From Ascaris suum (Eukaryota > Nematoda > Chromadorea > Rhabditida > Ascarididae), in the NCBI GenBank assembly GCA_013433145.1, contig CM024188.1, positions 186,001-250,000 of the forward strand: DNA of 64,000 bases, in the 5' to 3' direction. The stretch's first letter is position 1. Each line of letters begins with the position of its first letter. Below the pieces are notes generated by a model. It was not told the DNA's origin and searched no databases. It worked only from the letters and a program-made list of their open reading frames with translations. The translations under genes and the position numbers were made by a program. Positions 49,896 to 61,800 of this stretch are shown here, in pieces.

Positions 49896-52800
49896 TGCCC
49901 ACATTGTTCATTATCGATCATTGGACTGAGGCTGAATAATTAAGCATAAAATTAGTCGAAAGCATTTCTCAAGTGACAGCTTGTTATTACTGCGAGCGTG
50001 CTTGATGACGCATCATTGCACGCGTTCCGTCCCCGTGCTTCATTATGATGACAGCTGAAGTAATACACAGGGAGGTCTATTCAGCACGCTCAAGATGTGA
50101 CACTTGGCCGTGTTTTAGAGTGCCTACTGAATGCAACAAAACGATGCTCAATCCTCCGCGCTGGGAGGAATGCTTCCTCTTGGGTAGTGCTTCAAGTTAC
50201 GCTCAAATTTTGAAAATCGCAAACGAATCTCTGCAGTCGGCCTATCATGACTGTTGTTACTCCCCTCACACTTGAGTGTCATTTTTCTCTTGAGTTCACG
50301 AAAATTTTGGTGCTATTCGGCAAATTTCGCCTTCCTTAGCTGTTCACTCAACGACACTGACGTTATTGTTATTATGCAGGTCAGTAATATAACTGCGGCT
50401 GCAGTTCAAAAGTAAGCTTTGCATGTCCGTGAAAACTGTTTTTGCGAACGACGAACTGAAATTCTCCAGTAACCCTATCTGAAATGGTTTTCGGAGAAGA
50501 TAACATAGAATGACTATGCACGAAACAGGTGAAATCATTCATGGAACGAAAGATGCTGGAAGGTCTGTATTTCAGATTTTACCAGAACCCTCATAGTTCC
50601 CTCTGCTGAGTGCAAGTGCCAAAATTTTCATCTATTTCTCTACTGACTTTCAGAAATTCGCAAAGGTACGGATAATCCCTTGTGTGTCAGGAGTAACGAG
50701 GTCTCAGTATATCATCTAAAAAAATAAATTTTCTCACCAGAAACACATGCTTTGTAGTGAGCTTCGATATGCCTTCTCCAAGCGCTCACAGTTCGTAAGG
50801 CGCCAGAAAACCTATCAACCAAAATGACATCGTTACTTTCGACGTGAAATTCGAGTGTTGCGTTGTGGTCAGGGTCACTGAAATAAGCAGTAAGCATTAC
50901 GCTTGAATACAATGATCCTCTGTTTCGGAGTCACTTAGGGTTGGTTCTGAAATTCTGGACCATTGGATTTAACAAATTGTCGCTGTACACCAAATATTTG
51001 CCATTTACTACGTTGATAATGCCCCCTTTCATGTCTATAAAGTTATTTACTACGTTGATAATGCTGGGCCATGCATATTTTTTGAAGTTGCACACAACTC
51101 ACGCAAGAAGCACTAATATAAACCAGGACTTCCATCGGATGCCTTTAGGTATAACGTTCTTTTCTTCAACGACAGCTGAAAAGTGTGAAATGCACCAACA
51201 ACGATCTGGCTGAAGCACCAAGTAGCAATGTTTTCGCCAAGCGACTTCATTCAACACTGCTTTCGGCTTTGCATTGTTCTCCAATGCATATCGTTTCTAG
51301 ATGCCTGTCTCATTTAATTCACCTTCGCATGTTGATTCAGTTTTTCTTTCATCTCCGCGTTTTATATCGTGTCGGAAATCAACTGCACTATGTTTACCTA
51401 CTGCTGCACATATGTCTGCTTCCTCCAATCGGTTGTTCTCGTGCTATTTTGCTTTTCCCCCACTTTTCTCAGGTGTTGCAACGTCTAACTGATATATGAC
51501 CTTGACGTACCCTTTGACATCCTGCGCATATTCTTGTGAGATTAAAGCTGAAAGGCAGAAGAATTATCAAAGCTGACTATTAATTACAGGGCATTAGAAG
51601 GGATGGTTCGACTGCAGGAGCGTCGTTAGGACTCAACGATCCAATTTCTAGATAAAATTCCCGAAAAAACCTCGAATCGCTCAGAGGAACAGCTCTCAGA
51701 AAACTAACAATGCAGGCACGGTGCCGATTTGGGGGTCGAAACTTTCGCCGTCGTAGCTTGCGATCGCCACAACGAAGTCTCTCAATTGCGGTTTGTTGTC
51801 GTTAACATCGCTGACGTGAACATAGATGGGAACCGTAGAGCTCAACTGCCCACTGCAAACAACGATTTTCAACATCCATAACCACCGGGTATGTAGCGTT
51901 CGCAGCCACGACAAATTACAAAATGCTTCCGATTCCTTCAGCGGCTTTCAGAATTGGTATTCACTGAGAGAAGAGTATGGGATTACAGTTTAAGACCTAC
52001 AGTTGTTTCACAGCGGAAGTGGAATATACAATGAGGAATGGGAAGCAGATGACTCGCAGATAATTCGCCACATTTTAAAATCAACGTATGCTTAAAATCG
52101 GCTTGAGGTGACGGAGATGGGAATACGAACGTTTCGCAGGACAGCCTTCCTGCTAGCATCGATCGCATAAAAGTATGCAAAGCGATAAAGTGGAACATCC
52201 ATTCAAAAGTTAAATGTTAAATGACAAGGAAACAACCTCTATTGACTCGCAAGAGATATTTTCCACATTATTTGATAATAAAAACAAGCTCAGTACCACT
52301 TTTCAATTATTCAGTGTCACTTCCAAGTGCCATAACTACTGCCCGCAAACACGCACGCAAAATTTCCATTATTATTTCGCTCATGCAATAAAACATTTCA
52401 TGCAGCAATACATTGCGAAACCATGCATCCTATAAACAAAACCAAAGGAAAAGTGCATAAAGAAATCACCTGCTCGCTTGTATCTCGAGATAAAATTTGT
52501 TATTTTTCGCCTCATAATCGAAAATTTTTCGTGACAGGATGTGCACTACGCCTTCTTGATTCGGATCCTGAAAATTCAGAGTGTAGGACTCCCAACGGTG
52601 GTACGTTTAAATGACGCAAAAACTTGTCTAACTGCCGGGGAATATGAAGATGAAAACTGCAATCAACAAAAGACTAAGTGATAAGCACTTGCTACTTCTT
52701 CCAATCGAATACACTGAGGCACAAGGCATGCAGCGAAGGACAGTAAGTGAATTGCAGTATGACTCGCAGTAAGTGAGTTAATGAAGTGTCTAACACCTAC

Positions 52801-55800
52801 TTTTGAAAAAAAAAAAAAAGGGAACATTATATAAACAGGCTATAAAGTGAAAACATGTTCGAACAAGCCAGAATATAATATCTTTGCTCAGTTTCGTTCC
52901 TACGAAGCTTCAAATGCCAAAACGCATCAGCAAAACGATTGAATGTGATCGTTAGCAAAGAATACAGCTGATGGATAGTTCAAGTTTCTTGTGAGCTGAG
53001 ATTCTGTTCCAACGTGTATAACATGGTCGTAGCAAAGAGGAACAGAAAGCAATGAGTAGAATTTAGGCGATCTCAAATCTTCAATACCGCTTCAATATCG
53101 AATAACTTTGCATCGACTCCGCCAAATATTTTGAAATGTATGCGCGCATTGTGGCCAACATCGCGATCACGCGCAACAATTGTACCGACAACAGTTCCAA
53201 TCGGTGAATTCTCAGCTATCCACAGATCATAACGACAAGACTCAAATTGTGGTGCGTTGTCGTTCACATCGCTCAAAACAACTGTTACTGTAGCAGAGGA
53301 GGATAATGATGGGTTGCCTCGATCACGTGCAATAACCGGAATCACATGTCTGCAAAAGCAGAAGTATATTTATTGGCCGGAAATTAAGCTCCGCAATGGT
53401 CGTGTTAGAAGACATTGGATTGTTGACTAACAGCTTCTGCAATATAACCTCAATCTACCTCAATCTTTCTAAGCAAATGGTTTTCCTTTCGCAATATACA
53501 TCATCCCACAATTACTCAGAGAAATATTGCTGATGAAAGGAGCCCTAAGTTGATTCCAAGTGATATTTTACGGCAAGACGCTTGCAGCTGACGAAGTGCA
53601 TGTGGATCTTTAAAATGTAAATTGTGGACACTCACAGATTGAGCATTTCTTCCCTCCACTATAAGTTTTTTCCACAGTAAGCGATGAAAGTTTCCCTTAT
53701 CAAAAGAAGAAAGACAGGAGTTAAGGACTGTGCGACAAGCGAAGAATAGCTCCTGAAACAAATCTTTTCGACCTAGTCCGAAGAAATTTTCGAATAAAAT
53801 GGTAGGAAGCAAAACTGAAGCTAGGGAACAGACCCCAACTTTTGAACACCCATCGGTGTCGAGGTCGGTTTCAAATCCTTATTCAAAGAACCGGAAACAG
53901 GAGTCACAGTCGAAATTTTCCCATTCTTTGAACCTAGATGCTCTCCGCCGGTATCCAAAAGAAAACATTTGTGACAGTCGTGTAAACGGGAGTGGCAAAC
54001 ATCCTCTTGTTTGCTACTGAATGAAATTTGCGGCACTCTACAACAACCAAAGGCCACGCACTCTAGCGCATAGTGCCTAAGAACGAGAGCTATGATTCAT
54101 CAAATTGGTCCCCTGGTTATCGCTAAAACGGTTGCCCTCCTCACCTTTCTCTCCGTCCATATTACCTCAACGCCTCATACATGACAATGACAAGTGACAA
54201 ACGAGCTAGTCGAGCGCGCATAATGCGTCCCACATGCATATACCAAATGCTGCTCCGTCCCTTTACACGTTGCGACATTCTCGTGGACTTGAATCATGCG
54301 CACAAGCTAAAACATCAGCAAATGCGCAAACCTAAATGTCGATTCTATTTAAAAATAGCATCAGACCGGAAGTCTATTGCTCCCCTTATCGATTAAGGAT
54401 GATGAAGGAGGGAAGGAAGCCTCTCTCCTCTAATTATCCATCACCTCGTCCTTGCTTTTTTTTCCGCAGTTCATGTTAATTTAAAAAAATCTTTCAGAGC
54501 ATCTACATATTAACATAAAGACACTTCACGGTGGTTTAGATATTTCGTAGAAGTGAGACAACTATTACGAGCTAACTGTCGGCGGGCACATACGCTGTCT
54601 ATGTACTGCACCTTTTCGAAAACTACATCGAGGCGCACAGTTGAGAAAGCGTTGAACTGAAGCGCTCAGTCTCTGAGATTACATGTGCAAACACCATTTA
54701 CATGTGCACTTGCCAGCTGCATGTGCACCTACAAATGAGCGCAAGTGCTCGATGATTTCCTAAAAGCATGCTTAAGTTTAAAACACAGACACCGTAAACG
54801 ATGCAATTTGGACTTGCAGAAGAATTCACTGCAAATCGAAAAGAAACAAGCAACGGTTATTGCACCAAATGCCTAAGTTATGCATCGGAAGCGAGCGTTG
54901 ATTTGACATTGAACGTGAGGAATTATGCAGCATTTGAAGACAAGTGGATAGTTAATGAATGCTACAAATAACAACACTCACATGTCGTTCTGTTCACGGT
55001 CAAGCTTTTTATGGACGCGCAACGTTCCAGAAGATCGATCGAGTTTAAATGCATCAACTTTGAGAGCACGCTTATCGTTAACATCGATGAAGTAGTCAAC
55101 AAATGCGTTGCTGCCGGCGTCCAAATCGGTCGCGGTGATTTGCATGAATGAAGTACCCACGGGCGTATCCTCGGATATCGTCATGGTATAGTTACTCGAT
55201 GAAAATACAGGTGCATTGTCGTTAACTAAACGTGCAAAAGAAATGTTTAACGCTGAAGCATACAGAGGAAAAACAACAGTGCGTTTAGTCCAGCAGTAAA
55301 TCAAAAACCTATGACGAGCGTCATAAGTAAATAAGTGCTAGGCCATCGGGAAAGCAGGGATTACGGTATTCGCCAAAGATATGCGAAGCATCATGTCTAT
55401 GCTGCATATCTAGAGCCAGTCATATACTTTGAACGCAGCCATGTTTTCCTGCAGTTTAATAAGTTGCTGTGATCACTTTAAAAGACAACGTCCGGTATTT
55501 CAAGTATTCAGTCAGAAACTACCAACCATCTTTAGCGGATATGCCAGGAAGAGAGCGACAGCAGCAATGAGCGGGTACTTCACATCCCATGCTACCCTTT
55601 GATCTGCGGTATGGAGAAACAACACCCTACTGCACGCTCTTATATGTTACGAACGTCCCACACGGCAAGTGTCGACAGCAGAAACCGCCTCCGAGAAGAA
55701 GACGTTCAAATGAGATTGAGTAAGAACGTAGGCACTTGTCACAAATACAAGCAAAAAGCCCGCACTGTCCATTTTTTGCATTTTCTGTCACTTCGAGCTG

Positions 55801-58800
55801 ATCTGATCTCTGCTTTTAAAACACTCTGAAAAACAGCGCCTTAATAGACAGTAAATAAATTGCCATCTGCAGATGATGAGGAAAACCTGTACGGAAAGCC
55901 TCTTCTCCTTTCTCCTCCCCTCAATATATAACAACAATTTTCCTATGAGTCGCAGTCTCTTCCTCTGCTTCTATCCATTTTACCATAAAGCATCTAGCCT
56001 GCCCATCCATCTGAAAATACTTGCAGCTGCAGTATTTATTTTTAGCAGTACTTTGGTACTGCTACGTTAGGATATGCAGCAGCAGCCACCAACACTCTGC
56101 ATTGAAGAGGGAGAAAGGATGAGAGTAAGAGGAGGTCGAGGAAGCGATCCGTCCGGATCTCTCAGTGATCAGTGTGAATGCATGGAAGGAATGAACGTTG
56201 GAAAGAAATCGCTTAGAATAAATAATAGTATTCGATGCTGTAGTTGCGACATTTGGATGTAAACGAACAATTCTTCCGACAAAGCAGTCCGCGAAAAAGT
56301 GAGGACTCGGAAATATGTGGAAAAATTTGAGGGTTCCGTCGGTGCAGAAGACCACTCAAAACGGATTGATAAAGTTCGCGGCTTCCCTCACAGATGGCAA
56401 AGCTGGTAGAAGCTGTTAGTGAGACGAAACTATGCGTGCGGTGGTTTTCGACGCGGTTGTGAATGCAGCAGTAACTAAAGTTTGTGACGCTAATATTTCC
56501 ATTCATAAATTCAGCATCATTGGTACTCAAACTTTCATACGCTTCGCTCTGAACTTTACTGCTTTTCGTAGACTTAACAAATGAGAGCAGATGAACATCA
56601 CAAATAAATTGTTGAGATTAACAAATGCATACCGTCTTCGAGGATAATTTCTATTGTTGTTGAAGCAGTCAAGGGTGGAGAGGCGTGGTCCTGCACGGTA
56701 ACGTTCACCACATACGTTGTGCGTACTTCACGATCTAGATCGCTCGCAACAGTAATCAGACCCGTCTTTTCATCAATTGTAAAGTCTGGAGAGTCTGAAG
56801 AAAACTCCATAGAATCCTCCAGATATACCAATCTTCCCAACTCCACTTTGACTGTGCTGAGCCATCAGAAACAAAAAGTGCTAATTCTCAACTAGAAAAG
56901 TTAATGCACTCCTATGAATTGAATGGCGAGTAGCCAAACGCCGCATCACACCGCTGATGAGTTCAATTTTAAAAACATTTCACTTTCGTTTCTGCATTGC
57001 CATTATTAAGCACTCATATGGATTTTGCTATGCCAATAATTATGACAGCGTAAAGGACCAAAGCGATCAAAGGTTAGCATTCAGGTAGGGAACATCAGTC
57101 CTTCTTCCTTATCTTCATCCTCCCTTACTGTAATCTTCACGTCAGTAGGCTAAGACTGGTCCCAGTTTGCTAGCGAAGCGCGTCCCGTTATATCAATGGA
57201 GCACTGTAATACCACTCTGCGCCCACTGGGTTCAAGGAGATGGCGCATTTACTCAACGTTTATGTACACTCACACCCACCACAGTATCCCGCCATCAATC
57301 TAATGTCTGCAGCTTTTACAGGAGCAATATTCAGTCACACACTGTACGTAAGTCAGATGCTAAATCGGTAAGGGCCTGTTTATACGTTCCGTTGAATGTT
57401 ATTTCAGCTACATATATGTCTGCATTTACCGACCGATTGTGTAAGTGATCATCGCATTTGTGCCTCTATCTCCGTCTTCCGCCTGCAAATGGATCACTTC
57501 GGAACCAATTGCCGAATGCTCCGAAATTCGCACAGTGAAAGGATGCGTGAGGAAAGAAGGTGGCGCATTCACGTCACTCACAACGATAAACACAGTGCAC
57601 ATTCCCTTTAATCCACCTTGGTCAGTCGCCGAAACAATTACTTCAATGACGTCGTCGGTGTTACGAAACGAATCGGATAATGACAGCAAAGCGCCCTGCA
57701 AATTAATTTCATCGAGCAACGGGCAAAACATAAAACGCCCATTCCAACGAGCACTTCACCTCAATTTGAGCACCTCAACTATACTTCGACTTTTATTTGG
57801 AGATCTCACCGCAGTGGACACTTTGTTGCAGCCACCAACAAGGATGAAAGCTTCCCACTCGATATTGAAAAAATAATGCTAAAACTACTAAATTTGTGGG
57901 GCACTGCTCACTCCGCAGTTGAGCATAGCATCAAAGCATTTGCCTCATGAGTTGTCTGATCGCTCATATAAACATCTTTTCAAAAAGTACCAAAAAACAA
58001 CCTGTCACACACAAAAAATAAATATATTCACCTGCTCTCCAAGGTCCGTTAAGGTAAAAATATCCCTGTCCATGCGCTGTATTTTATAGGTGATCCTTTG
58101 ATCTTTATCGTCGTCCTTCGCGGTTACACTGATTATCTGTGCACCACGCGGTGTACTTTCAGGTACAGTTACGTTATATACGTCTGGCTCAAAGTATGGC
58201 GCATTGTCGTTCACGTCGCGCAAATGTATCGTTATTATTATAGTGTCAGATAATGGTGGGTCGCCTCCGTCCTTTGCTCTAACCTAAAAAATAGCGTCAA
58301 GTGATAAGCTGAAAACAATTTATACCTCAAGAGATCTTCGTAAAACTGAAGGAGCCAGGCGCAAAGAAAGTAATTCAAATAGTTTAAAAAAAAAAACCTT
58401 AAGGATGTGAGTCTCGTTTTTTTCCCGATCGAGTTCGCCTCTGATCTTTATGCTCCCCGAAATCGCATTAATTTCGAAACCAGACGAGGAACCTTCGTCG
58501 AGAGAATATCGCACAATGCCATTCGTTCCGACATCTTGATCAACTGCGAAAACTCGACCCACCTCATGGCCAAGCGGAGTATTCTCATCGATGAATATCT
58601 GTTGCTGAGATGCGACGAAAAGCGGAGCCTAAAACTTCGTAAAGTAATGTTTTCATGGCACCCGTTACACGCTGTTTAATCAGCTAACAAAAACAGCCAT
58701 GCCCTCCGATAAGCAGAAATAACGGATTTAATCTCTTTGCGAGCCACAAAAATCGGAAATTTAGAGGTTGAGGCTGAAGAGAACAACCTGCAATCAATGA

Positions 58801-61800
58801 CAGATGAAAAAAGAAACGGAAGCGGAACGGTGAATATGCAAGTACAGACAAGTTTGTTGTCAGGCCAAGATACCAGAAGTGCACGGAACAGCCGGAAAAT
58901 CCGCCAATGCATGAAGCACTTTAGCTCGCAACATGTGCATTTATTCAAGCAGCAGACTAAGGATGCAAAAGCAGCCGCTGAACCCATCCCATAAAACAAA
59001 TCAGCTCGTGTTTTGAGAGAAAATTTTGATTCAATGCAATGTAAGTCTGTCAGCACAAGATAACGACACTAGAACTATGGAAAGCATTTTATACGTACGT
59101 GGTCATTCACGTCCGCGACGTAGACCGTGCACGTGACGGTGCTGGACTGCGCTGGCTGGGAGGAGTCTTTAGCTCTTATGATGAGAGAGACAGGGCTTAG
59201 GCGCGTATCGAGCTTCTCACGAAGAAACACCATGCCATTGTCGTAGTCGATTGAGAATCCACTGGCGCCTGATGCAACAATGCTGTAGTGAACTTTTCCT
59301 AAAAGAAATGCCGTTTGAGAAGTCCTTCATACAAGGCTATTCAACTACTGAAATATGCTATGTTTTGCAAAAGACATGAGGATCTCAACATAAATTTACG
59401 TTTTTTGCTGAGGTCTGGGTCTGTCGCAACGGTAGACCGAAGAGGAGAGGGCAACCTCTGTAACTGTCTCCCTCCTCATTTAAATGACGCAACGCGCACC
59501 ACAGCGATAATCACTAACAATCGTCACTTGAATCAATCAGACTGTCTTTCTTCAAAACGAAGAAGACTGCAACAAGCAGTAGAATATGTACAGCAGAATA
59601 TGACAGTAATAAGTAAGGAATGACTGCGAACCGCGCAACCGTATCAGCCAGTGCAATTGAAGCACAGCACAAGGGCGAAAATAATGCAAGCTCCTTCCTA
59701 TACACAAATAACGATGATAACAAAAGACGAGTCAAATGAGGTGAACTGTAAAGAAATTATAAGAGAGAAGGAAGCGATAGCGACTAACGAGAACGAACCA
59801 TGTGAACAAGGCAGTCGGTGAACTAAATATGCAATGGTCGACGGATGAAATGATTCGAGGCAACTCATAAAAACAGAGAGGATCTGTACTCCGGCAATTT
59901 CACGAGGGAGGTCATTACAAATACGAATAACTCTGAACCGAAAGCTGTAAATGACGCTATTCACAAAGCATGTTTTCCGCGCTAGTTGCAGGCGATGGTA
60001 TCGACGTTCTCGACGGATGTAAAGTCCGGACAGGCTTTCCTGAGATATATCGGAAAAACCCTGATGATTTCGCAACATAGGGTAGGCTGGACGTAAGTCG
60101 GCGGCACCCGAAGGGTTCGAGGTCAAAATCCGTAACCTGGAGACCTGGTCTCATAATTGGGTGTATACAGACCGACAGGGATTTCCCGGAATGCCACACG
60201 ATTCTGATATTCTGGGATGCTTTCAGCAATTTTACATTTCTCATAAGGTGAGGCGACCATAGTTGCGTTCAATATTTCGCAATAGGACGGCAATACACAA
60301 CAAACACTTTACGATAATGTTCACTGCATGTATGCTGCAAAGCGCCCAGCATACAGTTGGCCACCTTCAGCGATTCTGTAGGAATTTCTGCGCGCTGTAA
60401 GTTCCAGTGCAAAGTGGGAGAAACGCCGACTGCGAGACCTCAGATGCCACCACCCCCAGACAGCAAAACTTTGTCCTATAATCGCAGAAAGCACTTCTGC
60501 ACGTAATTAATGTGAAGAACGTGGGATTTCTCATGCGAAGCGCCTAAGTGCCAAGATTTGCACCACTCGCCAAGGACATTAAGTTCTCTTTCCAAAGTGT
60601 GAAAATTTGAAAACCAGTAGCGGGGTCGTGCAAAAGGCGATATATTTTTAAATCATCTGCGAACAATTTGCGCACACCTAACAAACTATTGGACAGTTCA
60701 TTTGTATTCGGTACTAATAGTAGTGGGTCAAGCAAGGAACATCGCTGATTATATGACTGCAACTGGAGAACGAACAACCTCCTTTTACAGTGATTCATGA
60801 TGAAACACCTCAACCATTTTTCCAGACGGCATAAACTTCTAGTTTGCTATGACAAACAACGTCTAAGGCTTTAACATAATCAAACGAAACTACATCAATT
60901 TAGATTTTCTGATTAAATGCGTTAATCCAGTCACCCATGGAGGATATTAACTGCGAAACGGTTGATTTACAGGACAAAAAATCGTATTGTACAGGATTAA
61001 TTAAATTATTGCTGGGAAGGTACTCAAGGAATCTGTCTTTCACAATCCTTTCTACCACCTTTCACACCGAGGAGGTTAGGCTGATTGGCCCGTAATGTGA
61101 AAGTTGATAGGAGAGGTTTTCTTAGTAGTGGAGTGATGACTGCACTCTTCCATATAGGTGGAAGTGCTCAGCACGATGCTTCGTTCCAAGACGAAACTCA
61201 AGGCAACAGAGGTAATAGCGGCGGTGCGTCTTATGAAATAAGATGATATTCGATCAGGGGTGAGGGATGTTTTGTTGCCCAGTTCGCCAGTGGCTTTTCT
61301 TACAGATTCTGCACTCACATTCACAGAGGCCAGTCGAGTGTTTATTCTAATCGGGAACTCGCGTAGAAAAATATTGTTTAAAAAACCAAGTTTCTTGAAC
61401 GGGTGTTACGTCAGGAGCTGCGCTATCAGCTATAAATTTTAACTCCGCACGTTTATCAAAGATACTCTGAGCATTGAAACAAGTGCATTTTAATCCGGAA
61501 ATATTGGTGCAGTGTGAGTGACTCTAGCTGTGGGAGTGGGTGTGGAGACAAGAGAGAGGCTTTAAAATTCCTCTTAATTCTTCTATCTCAAAGAACGTCA
61601 ATTCACGAGGGAAAAGATGCAACAAGCTATGAAGAATCTGGTTAGAATTCCACCGGGAATAGTTTAGAAATCATGACTTTTTTTAAAATTAAATGTTATA
61701 AGCAGTTTTCATCTAGATTCTTTCGTTAACTTATATATTCGCGCAATTGCCCGCATAGTGGGCTATGGTGCAAAGCGAATTTCATGTGCGACTTCTTAGT

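Noticed and set aside
49575..49911. Two - strand frames with long Tyr-Ile runs
   Set aside because: They are translations of the AT microsatellite.
53516..53812. 98-codon - strand frame
   Set aside because: It sits in the fmi-1 intron between two exons that join directly in phase.
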